Source: an uncultured Oscillospiraceae bacterium
GTDB taxonomy: Bacteria > Bacillota > Clostridia > Oscillospirales > Oscillospiraceae
Direction: 5' to 3'
Assembly: GCA_947626345.1 (NCBI GenBank)
Contig: CANQSF010000002.1
Coordinates: forward strand, 81,868-145,867
DNA length: 64,000 nucleotides
The notes under the pieces are model-generated. The model did not search any database, had not been told where the DNA came from, and worked only from the letters and a program-made list of their open reading frames with translations. Every line of letters begins with the position of its first letter. The stretch's first letter is position 1. Positions 34,823-42,723 of this stretch are shown here, piece by piece. The position numbers and the translations under genes are program-made.

Positions 34823-35952
34823 CGCCGGGCCTCCCGGTAAAAGGCGGCGATCAGGTCCACCACCCGCTCCACGTCGCTGTCAGCCAGACCGTAGTACATG
34901 GGCAGGCGCAGCAGCCGCTCGCTCTCGGCGGTGGTGTATTTATCCTCCCCGTGGAACCGGCCGAAGCGCAGTCCCGCCGTGGCGGAGTGTAGGGGCACAT
35001 AGTGGAACACGGCCTGGACGCCGTTGGCCCGCAGGTGGGCGATGAGGGCGGTGCGCTGGGCGATGTTCCGGGCCTTGATATAGAACATGTGGCCGTTGTG
35101 GACGCAGCCGTCGGGGATGGTCTGCCAGTCGATGGCCCCCGCCTCATGCAGGGGAGCCAGCCCCTGCCGATAGAGCTGCCAGCTGTGCAGCCGGGCGGCG
35201 TTGATCTCCTCCGCCATCTCCAGCTGGCCGTAGAGATAGGCCGCGTTCAGCTCGCTGGGCAGATAGCTGGAGCCCAGGTCCTCCCAGGTGTACTTGTCCA
35301 CCTGGCCCCGGAGCAGCCGGGCCCGGTTGGTGCCCTTCTCCCGGATGATCTCCGCCCGGGGATCGTCCTCGCGCAGGAGGATGGCCCCGCCCTCGCCCAT
35401 GGAGTAGTTTTTCGTCTCGTGGAAGCTGTAGCAGCCGTAGTCGCCCACGTTCCCCAGAGGCCGGCCCTTATAGGTGGACATGACCGCCTGGGCGGCGTCC
35501 TCCACCACCAGAAGGCCGTGGCGGCGGGCGATATCCATGATGGCGTCCATCTCGCAGGCCACCCCGGCGTAGTGCATCACGCAGATGACACGGGTCCGGT
35601 CGGTGATGGCGTCCTCGATGCGCTTTTCATCGATGTTCATGGTGTCCGGCCGGATGTCCACGAACACAGGCGTCGCCCCGGCCAGCACGAAGGCGTTGGC
35701 GGTGGAGGAGAAGGTGAACGAGGGCAGTATCACCTCGTCCCCGGGCTCCAGCCGGCACAGCAGCGCCGCCATATCCAGCGCGTGGGTGCCGCTGGTGGTC
35801 AGAAAGGCCCGCGCCGCGCCCGTCCGGGCCTGGAGCCATTCGTGGCACTTTTTGGTGAAGGCCCCGTCGCCGCATATTTTATGGGAGTGGATGGCCTCCA
35901 GGACGTAGGCGTCCTCACGGCCGGTGTAGGGGGGGATGTTGAAAGGGATCAT
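34819..35952 (-). CDS. wecE: dTDP-4-amino-4,6-dideoxygalactose transaminase (WecE/RffA type)
   Basis: A 377-residue PLP aminotransferase of the DegT/DnrJ/EryC1 family, the exact size of WecE. It begins MIPFNIPPYTGRE and contains LTTSGTHALDMAALL, VILPSFTFSSTANAFVLAGA, VVEDAAQAVMSTYKGRPLG and the PLP lysine in SFHETKNYSMGEGGAI. It should convert dTDP-4-keto-6-deoxyglucose to dTDP-4-amino-4,6-dideoxygalactose with glutamate. RfbB, which makes the keto sugar, lies directly upstream. The start has GGAGG at good spacing. Confidence 0.92.
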   Translation of the reverse strand: MIPFNIPPYTGREDAYVLEAIHSHKICGDGAFTKKCHEWLQARTGAARAFLTTSGTHALDMAALLCRLEPGDEVILPSFTFSSTANAFVLAGATPVFVDIRPDTMNIDEKRIEDAITDRTRVICVMHYAGVACEMDAIMDIARRHGLLVVEDAAQAVMSTYKGRPLGNVGDYGCYSFHETKNYSMGEGGAILLREDDPRAEIIREKGTNRARLLRGQVDKYTWEDLGSSYLPSELNAAYLYGQLEMAEEINAARLHSWQLYRQGLAPLHEAGAIDWQTIPDGCVHNGHMFYIKARNIAQRTALIAHLRANGVQAVFHYVPLHSATAGLRFGRFHGEDKYTTAESERLLRLPMYYGLADSDVERVVDLIAAFYREARR

Positions 35953-35974
35953 GGCGTTCCTCCGAAGAGTGGGA

Positions 35975-36997
35975 TCAGCGGTCATTGTACATCCGCTCGT
36001 AGTAATCTCTGTATTCGCCGGAGACGATGGCCTCCCACCAAGGGCGGTGGGCCAGGTACCAGTCCACGGTGGCGCGGATGCCGTCGGCAAAAGCCGTCTC
36101 CGGCAGCCAGCCCAGCTCGCCGTGGATCTTCTCCGGGTCGATGGCGTAGCGCAGGTCGTGGCCCTTCCGGTCGGTCACGTAGGTGATGAGGCTCTCCGGC
36201 TTGCCCAGGGCGCGGCAGATAAGCCGGGCGATGTCGATGTTGCGCATCTCGTTGTGGCCGCCGATGTTGTACACCTGGCCGATCCGGCCCCGGCGCAGGA
36301 TCAGGTCCACGGCCCGGCAGTGGTCGGTCACATACAGCCAGTCCCGCACGTTCAGGCCCTTTCCGTACACCGGCAGGGGCTTGTCCGCCAGGCAGTTGGC
36401 GATGAGCAGGGGGATGAACTTCTCCGGGAACTGATAGGGGCCGTAGTTGTTGGAGCAGCGGCTGATGGTGGCCGCCAGGCCGTAGGTGCGGCAGTATGCC
36501 TGGGTCAGCAGGTCCGCCGCCGCCTTGGAGGCGGAGTAGGGGCTGGAGGTGTGCAGGGGGGTGTCCTCGGTGAACAGTAGGTCCGGCCGGTCCAGGGGCA
36601 GGTCCCCGTATACCTCGTCGGTGGACACCTGGTGGAAGCGCACGTTGCCGTGGGCCAGGCAGGCGTCCATCATCACCTGGGCCCCCAGGATGTTGGTCTC
36701 CAGGAAGATCTCCGGCGACTCGATGGACCGGTCCACGTGGCTCTCCGCGGCGAAATTCACCACCGCGTCGGGCTTTTCCGCCTCGAAGACGGCGTCGATG
36801 CCCGCCCGGTCCCGGATGTCCTGTTTGTAAAAGACGAACCGGGGGTCGGCCAGGGCCCGCTCCAGGGTGGACAGATTGCCGGCGTAGGTCAGGCTGTCCA
36901 CGCACACCACCCGGTCAGAGGGGTAGCGCTCCAGCAGATAGTAGACGAAGTTGGCGCCGATGAAGCCGGCGCCGCCGGTGACGAGGATGGTGCTCAT
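35975..36997 (-). CDS. rfbB: dTDP-glucose 4,6-dehydratase
   Basis: A 340-residue extended short-chain dehydrogenase. NAD-binding ILVTGGAGFIGANFVYYLL; VCVDSLTYAGNLSTLE; the TDEVYGDL triad residue; YSASKAAADLL (catalytic Tyr and Lys); and RCSNNYGPYQFPEKFIPL, specific to RmlB. It makes dTDP-4-keto-6-deoxyglucose for WecE. The thymidylyltransferase (RfbA) and RfbC/D are absent, consistent with an amino-sugar rather than a rhamnose pathway in this locus. AAAAGGAGATCG precedes the ATG. Confidence 0.96.
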   Translation of the reverse strand: MSTILVTGGAGFIGANFVYYLLERYPSDRVVCVDSLTYAGNLSTLERALADPRFVFYKQDIRDRAGIDAVFEAEKPDAVVNFAAESHVDRSIESPEIFLETNILGAQVMMDACLAHGNVRFHQVSTDEVYGDLPLDRPDLLFTEDTPLHTSSPYSASKAAADLLTQAYCRTYGLAATISRCSNNYGPYQFPEKFIPLLIANCLADKPLPVYGKGLNVRDWLYVTDHCRAVDLILRRGRIGQVYNIGGHNEMRNIDIARLICRALGKPESLITYVTDRKGHDLRYAIDPEKIHGELGWLPETAFADGIRATVDWYLAHRPWWEAIVSGEYRDYYERMYNDR

Positions 36998-37014
36998 AAT
37001 CGATCTCCTTTTGA

Positions 37015-39711
37015 TCAGGGCCAGATCACCGTGCCCCGGGCGATGAGCAGGGCCAGAGGGGCGGCGTACACGAACAGGATGCAGGCCGCGGCCGCGGCGC
37101 AGAAAAGGCCCAGGGCCGTCTTTCCGGCCCAGGAGGGAAGCTCCCTGCCCGCCGGGCAGAGCCGCCGGCGGAGGATGTGCCAGGCCAGACACAGGGCCAG
37201 CGCCGCCGCCGACACCGCCAGGCCCCGCTTGGGGGCGACCCACCTAGCGGGCCGCCAGAGCCGGATGGTGTTCTCCCCCTTTTCCAGGGGCACGCCGATC
37301 AGGGTGTCCAGCGGGCGGAGCAGCTCCGTCTCCGCGCCGTTCACCTGGCAGCGCCACATGTTGCAGGTCATGGGCAGGAACAGCGCCATGCCCTCCTCGT
37401 CGGCGGTGACCGTCACGGTCAGCTCCGCCTCGCCGGCCTGCAGGGTCATGTCCGGGTCCCGGCGGGCGTCGGCGGGGAAGGCGGCCATGGCGGCCTGGTC
37501 CACCGCCGTCACATGGATGTCCTCCGCCGCCAGCTCCAGGGCGGAGGAGAAGCTGACGGTGACGTCCCCCGCCGGGGCCAGCCCCAGGCAGAGCAGCCCC
37601 GCGTTGAAGGCCGCGGGATAGACGGTGTTTTCCAGGTTCAGATAGGACGGCACCGCCACCGGCTCGCCGTCCACGGCGATGTTCATGACCGCCCCGTCCG
37701 CCGCCAGATACAGGAACGCTGGCGCGTCCAGGGTGCAGGTGAAGCGGTAGGCCCGCAGGCCCTGCCCGGAGACGGCGAGTTCGGCGGGGGAGAGGTCCGC
37801 CGCCGCGGTTTCGCCGGAGCCGGTGAAGGCCCGGTACAGGCAGTTGAGCCGCTGGGCAAGGTCCTCGCAGTCGAAGTAGCCGTCCAGCGCGCCGGCGGGA
37901 TATTGCAGGCCGATGACGCCGGGATAGAGGCAGTCGGAGATATACATCCCCGCCGCCGTGTCCCCGGGCCGGTAGAGGTCTTCATCCGGCGGCAGGGCGG
38001 TGAGGGCCCGGTCCACCCCCAGCAGCATGTCGGTGAACACCGTCCCACCCACGTCCAGGGTGCGGAAGTAGTTCACCGTGTAGCCCAGCTGGCGAAACAC
38101 TCCCAGCCGGGTGGCGGAGGCGGTGGAGTCCACGCTGGACAGGGCGCTGACTCCGGCGATGGGGGCGTAGCCCGCGTTGAGGCTGGAGTCGGCGTTCTTC
38201 ACCCGGGACAGGGGGGACAGGTCCAGGTCCTGAAAATATCCATAGAGCCCATCCGCCGTCTCGATGTAGGACGGGTCGTATTCGTTGGTGTATGTATGGC
38301 CGTCCTCCGGGGCGATGAAGCCCAGGGCGTTCACGCCCATCTGCAGGACCATCAGCCCCGCCATGGCCCAGGCCGCCCGCCGGCCGTCCGCCCGCAGCAG
38401 CAGCCCGTACAGCGCCGTGAAGGCGACCCCCGCCAGGGCGAACATCACCAGCCAGCGGAGCAGTCCCGCCCGCCCCAGGGCGGTGAGGAACACGGAGCCA
38501 TACTGCTGGTAGAGGGCCGTCAGCTTGGGCAGCAGCAAGAGCAATGCTGCCGCAAAGAAGATCGCCCTCGCCCAATCCAGGGCCCGGGAGCGGTCTTTCA
38601 CAGGCGGCAGTCCCTTTTCCAGCGCCGCGGCCGCCAGGCCGATGGCCGTGGCCGGCAGCATATAGCCGTAGCGCATGGGGAAGAAGTTATACTGGCCGAA
38701 GTGCCAGACCGTGTCCACGTTGGTGAACACCATGGGCACGGCGAACACCGCCGCCATCCACAGGGCGAACCGCCGGGCGCTCTTTCCGGCGCTCCGCCGG
38801 GCCCGCAGCAGCACGGCGGCCGCCGGGCTCATGCCCAGCAGCATCAGCACCGTGTGGCGGATGTTGGCGGTGTCCCAGGTCAGCATGCCGTCCAGCAGCC
38901 CGGAGTCCATGTTGCTCTCGAACCGGGAGGTGGAGGCCAGCCCCGTGGAGCTGGAGACAAAAAAGCAGGCCCCGATCCCCAGGGCCGCCGCGGTGGCCAG
39001 TCCCAGCCGGAAGGCCCGGTCCCCCCGCTGCTCCCGGGGCAGGAGCAGGAGGATATATCCCAGGGAGAACAACAGGATATACAGCGTCGCCATGTAGGCG
39101 TAATACACGCTCAGGTAGAGGAAAAAGACGTAGCAGCCGATGTAAAGGCCGCACCGCCCCCGGCGCAGCAGCCGCTCCAGGCCGCACAGCAGCAGGGGAA
39201 AGGCCGCCGCCGCGTCCAGCCAGGAGAAGTTGGCGTAGTACTGCAGCGTGAAGCCGCAGAAGGTATACGCCATCGCCCAGAGGACGTTGCGCCGGGGCGC
39301 GCCGGGAAACCGCAGGGAGAGGGCCAGCCCCGCGGCCAGGGCCACGATGGCCAGCTTTGCCGCCAGATACAGGCTCAGCCCCTCCAGTATATGGTCCCGG
39401 CTCACCAGCAAAAACACCCAGCTGGCGGGACTGAGCACCGTCTTCCAGCTGGCGCTGAGACCCTCGGCCAGACCGGCGTACCAGCTGTTCTGCATGGCGG
39501 CCCGGCCGTGGAGCACGTCCCACAGCCGGTAGTAGCCGGGCACATAGAACTGGGCGGTGTCCACGTAGGCCACGTTGTCCCCGCCGAAGGGCCACACGCC
39601 CCGCAGAGCGTATACGATCCCCAGCACCGCCAGCGTCCCGGCGGCGGAGGCCAGCGAGACGGCGAGAGCGGAGCGGATCGCGATTTTCCTGTCCCGGGAG
39701 AGACTGGCCAT
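37015..39711 (-). CDS. YfhO-family large membrane protein (second copy)
   Basis: An 898-residue relative of the 859-residue protein at the far end of the locus: VDTAQFYVPGYYRLWDVLHGRAAMQNSWYAGL, YTFCGFTLQYYANFSWLDAAAAFPLLLCGLERLL, and FNFFPMRYGYMLP-like YNFFPMRYGYMLPATAIGL. About 12 helices, a long extracytoplasmic domain and one or two C-terminal helices. Probably a membrane glycosyltransferase that decorates teichoic acid or glycan. The MASLSRDR start has GAGG upstream; an ATG 27 bases earlier is less likely. First gene of the long rfbB-wecE operon. Confidence 0.9.
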   Translation of the reverse strand: MASLSRDRKIAIRSALAVSLASAAGTLAVLGIVYALRGVWPFGGDNVAYVDTAQFYVPGYYRLWDVLHGRAAMQNSWYAGLAEGLSASWKTVLSPASWVFLLVSRDHILEGLSLYLAAKLAIVALAAGLALSLRFPGAPRRNVLWAMAYTFCGFTLQYYANFSWLDAAAAFPLLLCGLERLLRRGRCGLYIGCYVFFLYLSVYYAYMATLYILLFSLGYILLLLPREQRGDRAFRLGLATAAALGIGACFFVSSSTGLASTSRFESNMDSGLLDGMLTWDTANIRHTVLMLLGMSPAAAVLLRARRSAGKSARRFALWMAAVFAVPMVFTNVDTVWHFGQYNFFPMRYGYMLPATAIGLAAAALEKGLPPVKDRSRALDWARAIFFAAALLLLLPKLTALYQQYGSVFLTALGRAGLLRWLVMFALAGVAFTALYGLLLRADGRRAAWAMAGLMVLQMGVNALGFIAPEDGHTYTNEYDPSYIETADGLYGYFQDLDLSPLSRVKNADSSLNAGYAPIAGVSALSSVDSTASATRLGVFRQLGYTVNYFRTLDVGGTVFTDMLLGVDRALTALPPDEDLYRPGDTAAGMYISDCLYPGVIGLQYPAGALDGYFDCEDLAQRLNCLYRAFTGSGETAAADLSPAELAVSGQGLRAYRFTCTLDAPAFLYLAADGAVMNIAVDGEPVAVPSYLNLENTVYPAAFNAGLLCLGLAPAGDVTVSFSSALELAAEDIHVTAVDQAAMAAFPADARRDPDMTLQAGEAELTVTVTADEEGMALFLPMTCNMWRCQVNGAETELLRPLDTLIGVPLEKGENTIRLWRPARWVAPKRGLAVSAAALALCLAWHILRRRLCPAGRELPSWAGKTALGLFCAAAAACILFVYAAPLALLIARGTVIWP

Positions 39712-39760
39712 GAAAAACCTCGCAGTGAGCGGAATCATACTGATATTTTATAGCTATTAT

Positions 39761-39788
39761 ATTATAGCACAAAATCCCGGAAACGCAA
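39761..39788 (-). promoter_or_regulatory. promoter of the minus-strand glycan operon
   Basis: Minus strand TTGCGT (39788-39783), 16-base spacer and TATAAT (39766-39761), 50 bases before the ATG of the second YfhO gene. No other clear promoter is seen before the eleven following genes. Confidence 0.7.
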
Positions 39789-39813
39789 CCGGCAAGGGGC
39801 TGCGTCTCCGGGA
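39775..39813 (-). terminator. terminator of the chromate-transporter operon, overlapping the next promoter
   Basis: On the minus strand TCCCGGAGACGCA pairs with TGCGTTTCCGGGA (one mismatch) and is followed by TTTTGT. The 3' arm contains the -35 box of the glycan operon. Confidence 0.65.
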
Positions 39814-39822
39814 CAGGGGGGC

Positions 39823-40398
39823 TCAGGCCCCGGCAAAGCGGAACAGCGCCCCGGCCACGGCGCCGATGAGGATGAGAAAGGCCGGGTGGAGCTTCTTGAA
39901 CAGCCTGCTCACGGCGAAGATGACCGCCGCCAGCAGCCACGCCTTCCAGTCCAGCACCGTCCAGAACCGGTCCCAGCCGGTCCAGGCGTCGGTGCGCAGC
40001 AGCGAGCCGATGGCCACGGTGAGCCCGGCGGCGGCGATCAGCCCCGTGGAGGCGGGGCGGATGCCGTAAAAGGCGCCGTTGACGTATTTGTTGTCCCGGA
40101 AGGCCTTCAGGGCCGCCGCGATGAGAATGATGACGATGATGCTGGGGGTGACGATGCCCACCAGGGCGCACAGGCTGCCCAGGATGCCGGCGGTGGTGTA
40201 GCCGGTGTACACGGCCATGTTGATGCCGATGGGGCCGGGGGTGGACTCGCTGACCGCCAGCATGTCCGCCACCTGGTGGGCGGTGAACCAGCCGGTGCGC
40301 GCGCCCATGTCGTACAAAAACGGCAGCGTGGCCAATCCGCCGCCCACGGCGAACAGCCCGGTCTTGAAAAACTCCCAGAAGAGAAGCAGGTATGTCAT
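39823..40398 (-). CDS. chromate transporter half (CHR family)
   Basis: A 191-residue short-chain CHR protein with about six helices: FFKTGLFAVGGGLATLPFL, STPGPIGINMAVYTGY and GALFRFAGA. Short CHR proteins act in pairs encoded next to each other, as here; they may export chromate or another anion. Its ATG overlaps the stop of the first half (ATGA). Confidence 0.92.
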   Translation of the reverse strand: MTYLLLFWEFFKTGLFAVGGGLATLPFLYDMGARTGWFTAHQVADMLAVSESTPGPIGINMAVYTGYTTAGILGSLCALVGIVTPSIIVIILIAAALKAFRDNKYVNGAFYGIRPASTGLIAAAGLTVAIGSLLRTDAWTGWDRFWTVLDWKAWLLAAVIFAVSRLFKKLHPAFLILIGAVAGALFRFAGA

Positions 40399-40943
40399 TT
40401 CTTCGCCGCCCCCTTCCACAGCACCTTGGCCGCGATGCCCAGCGCCCCGGCGATGAGCACGAACAGCACCGGCGACAGGTCCAGGAAAAAGGCCGCCAGC
40501 GCCACCGCCAAAAACACGCAGGCGGTGAGCTTATCCACCACGGAGGACTTTAACAGCTTCACCACCGCGTTGAGGATCAGCACCGTCACCGCCACCCGGA
40601 TGCCGGCGAAGGCGTTCTGGACAATGGCGTAACTGGCGAAATTTTGCAGCAGCGCCGCGATGACGCCGATGACGATGAAGCTGGGTGCCACCACCCCGTA
40701 GGTGGCCACGATGGCGCCGGCTACGCCCTTTTGCTTGAAGCCGATGAAGGTGGCGGTGTTCACGGCGATGATGCCGGGGGTGCACTGGCCGATGGCGTAA
40801 TAGTCCGTCAGCTCCTCGTTGGTGCACCAGCCCTTGCCGTCTACCACCTCCCGCTGGAGGATGGGCAGCATGGCGTAGCCGCCGCCGAAGGTGATGGCGC
40901 CCATGCGGAAAAAGGTGATGAAAAGCTCCCAGTATATCTTCAT
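40395..40943 (-). CDS. chromate transporter half (CHR family)
   Basis: A 182-residue CHR protein: LFITFFRMGAITFGGGYAMLPIL, GQCTPGIIAVNTATFIGFKQKG and GVVAPSFIVIGVIAALL. It pairs with the next gene to form the two-half transporter. GGAGG precedes the ATG by seven bases, and the ATG overlaps the YbaK-like gene stop (ATGA). The three-gene chain is therefore translated together. Confidence 0.92.
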   Translation of the reverse strand: MKIYWELFITFFRMGAITFGGGYAMLPILQREVVDGKGWCTNEELTDYYAIGQCTPGIIAVNTATFIGFKQKGVAGAIVATYGVVAPSFIVIGVIAALLQNFASYAIVQNAFAGIRVAVTVLILNAVVKLLKSSVVDKLTACVFLAVALAAFFLDLSPVLFVLIAGALGIAAKVLWKGAAKK

Positions 40944-41419
40944 CCCGCTACCTCCAGAGGCTTGCACACGTCGCACCAGCCGGCGGGGGCGGTCAGCCCT
41001 TCCAGCTCCTCCGGGGACAGGGCCACGCCGCTGTGGGCATTGCCGGCGGCGGGATAGACCGTCTCATGGTCCCTGAGGCTCACGTCCAGCCACACCGGCA
41101 CGTCCGCCGGCGCCAGGAAGGGGCACACGCCCCCGGCCGCGTAGCCGGTGAGCCGCTCCACGTCCTCCCGGACCAGCATCCGCCCCTTGCAGCCGAAGTG
41201 CTCCTTGAACTTGTGGTTGTCGATCCGGCGGCTGCCGGCGGCCACCACCAGCACCGCGCCCTCGCCGCGGTAAAAGCTGAGGGTCTTGGCGATCTGGTCC
41301 GGGTCCACGCCCAGCTGTTGGGCGGCCAGCTCCACCGTGGCGGTGGAGGCCTCAAATTCGTGCAGCCTGTCCAGTAGTCCATTTTTTTCCAAAAAGGTCT
41401 TGACATTTTCTATCGTCAT
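40940..41419 (-). CDS. YbaK/EbsC-type aminoacyl-tRNA deacylase
   Basis: A 159-residue protein of the YbaK/ProX superfamily, which hydrolyses misacylated tRNA (Cys-tRNA-Pro or Ala-tRNA-Pro). Motifs: ASTATVELAAQQLGVDPDQIAKTL, VLVVAAGSRRIDNHKFKEHFG, and GYAAGGVCPFLAP (the GxxxGxxxP substrate loop). Three late cysteines (GWCDVCKPL) form a small C-terminal motif. AGGAG lies eight bases before the ATG. It is first in the chain with the chromate-transporter halves; the functional link is unclear. Confidence 0.9.
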   Translation of the reverse strand: MTIENVKTFLEKNGLLDRLHEFEASTATVELAAQQLGVDPDQIAKTLSFYRGEGAVLVVAAGSRRIDNHKFKEHFGCKGRMLVREDVERLTGYAAGGVCPFLAPADVPVWLDVSLRDHETVYPAAGNAHSGVALSPEELEGLTAPAGWCDVCKPLEVAG

Positions 41420-41464
41420 TGGTATTCTCCTAGCAAAAACAGGATATGGCGGTACAATCATACC

Positions 41465-42352
41465 ATGGATGAGGCGAAAAAGAAAGTCGGTGTTATCGGC
41501 GCGCTGAACGTGGATATCGGCGCGCTGGCGGACGGGCCCCTGGCGAGGGGCGACTCCATCACGGGAAAGGTCCGCATCACCCTGGGGGGCGTGGGCTGGA
41601 ACATCGCCCGCAACTGCGCCCTGCTGGGGGCGGATACGTCCTTCTACTCCCTGCTGGGCCGGGACGAGCACGCCGGGACCATCCGCGCGGAGAGCGAGCG
41701 CTACTGCGTGGACATCTCCGGCTGCCGCTGGGAGGACGCCTCCAACAACCGCTATGTGTACATCTGCGACGAAAACGGAGATGTATCCTCGGCGGTGAAC
41801 GATATGCGCCTGTGCCGGCAGATCGGCCGGTCCTTCGCCGCCTCCTGCCTGCCGGCGCTGGAGCAGTGCGACGCGGTGGTGATGGAGGCCAATCTCCCGG
41901 CGGAGACGCTCTCGCTGCTGGCCGAGCAGCTCACCGTCCCCCTGGTGGCGGACGGGGTGTCCGTGGCCAAGTGCGGCCGGCTGAAGAGCGTGCTGGGCCG
42001 GCTGCATGTGCTCAAGGCCAACATCCAGGAGGCCCGGGCCCTCACCGGCCGGGACAGCCCGGAGGAGTGCATCCGCGCCCTGCTGGACGCGGGGGTGAAG
42101 CGGGCGGTGGTCTCCATCGGCCCCGGCGGCGTGATCTGCGGGGAGGGGGACCGGATCTTTCCCCAGCCGTCGGTGCACACCGACGTGGTGGACGCCACCG
42201 GCGCCGGCGACAGCATGACCGCCGCCCTCACCGCCGGTCTGGCCGCGGGGATGAGCTTTGCCGACTGCGCCGCCCTGGGCGTCACCGCCGCCGGCATCAC
42301 TGTGGGCCACGCCGGGAGCGTGACGTCCGCTCTGGCGGTGCTGCGGCTGTAA
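41465..42352 (+). CDS. PfkB-family carbohydrate kinase
   Basis: A 295-residue ribokinase-fold kinase with an N-terminal VGVIGALNVDIGALADGPLARGDSITGKVRITLGGVGWNIARN and the catalytic signature DVVDATGAGDSMTAAL (Asp base, anion hole). The N-terminal 'GGVGWNIA' form is found in pseudouridine or nucleoside kinases, so a nucleoside is a likely substrate; this is not certain. No clear Shine-Dalgarno sequence precedes the ATG, and TACAAT lies eight bases before it, raising the possibility of a leaderless mRNA. Confidence 0.88.
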   Translation: MDEAKKKVGVIGALNVDIGALADGPLARGDSITGKVRITLGGVGWNIARNCALLGADTSFYSLLGRDEHAGTIRAESERYCVDISGCRWEDASNNRYVYICDENGDVSSAVNDMRLCRQIGRSFAASCLPALEQCDAVVMEANLPAETLSLLAEQLTVPLVADGVSVAKCGRLKSVLGRLHVLKANIQEARALTGRDSPEECIRALLDAGVKRAVVSIGPGGVICGEGDRIFPQPSVHTDVVDATGAGDSMTAALTAGLAAGMSFADCAALGVTAAGITVGHAGSVTSALAVLRL

Positions 42353-42368
42353 AGCCAGGGAAAACAGA

Positions 42369-42410
42369 AGACGAAAAAGGACTGCCTGAGCAGTCCTTTT
42401 TCGTCTTTTA
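42369..42410 (+). terminator. terminator of the PfkB kinase gene
   Basis: GAAAAAGGACTGC/GCAGTCCTTTTTC with loop CTGA, extended by flanking pairs, then a T-rich run. Confidence 0.9.
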
Positions 42411-42458
42411 TAAAAGCCACACCCCTGCGCGCTTTGAAGTTGGAAAGGAGTTTCCTGT

Positions 42459-42584
42459 ATGAGAAAGCATCAAGAGGAGAAAGGGGAGTTACACAAAGGA
42501 GGCCCATATACAGGGGCGTGGCCGGCGGCTGATCCAAGGGAACGGGAAGAAAGGTTTCTTCCAATTCCTGTCATTCATATCTAA
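42459..42584 (+). CDS. possible 41-residue small protein
   Basis: An ATG eight bases after AAAGGAG opens a 41-codon frame (MRKHQEEKGELHKGGPYTGA...ending PIPVIHI) in an otherwise empty ~370-base gap. The product is hydrophilic and charged in the middle, with a Pro/Ile end. I see no convincing promoter, and a terminator lies upstream. The RBS is the main support. The remaining gap (42585-42723) holds only a GTCCGCC/GGCGGAC hairpin. Confidence 0.45.
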   Translation: MRKHQEEKGELHKGGPYTGAWPAADPREREERFLPIPVIHI

Positions 42585-42723
42585 ACACACTTTTCGTGAT
42601 TCGTCAAGGGCTTTTTGGATAAATTTTGAGAAAAAAACCTTCCAGCTCCGCCGGATTTTGGCAGATGTATAAAATTGTGGAACGTTGTCCGCCATCGGCG
42701 GACGTTCGTCCGCGAAAACCCCG

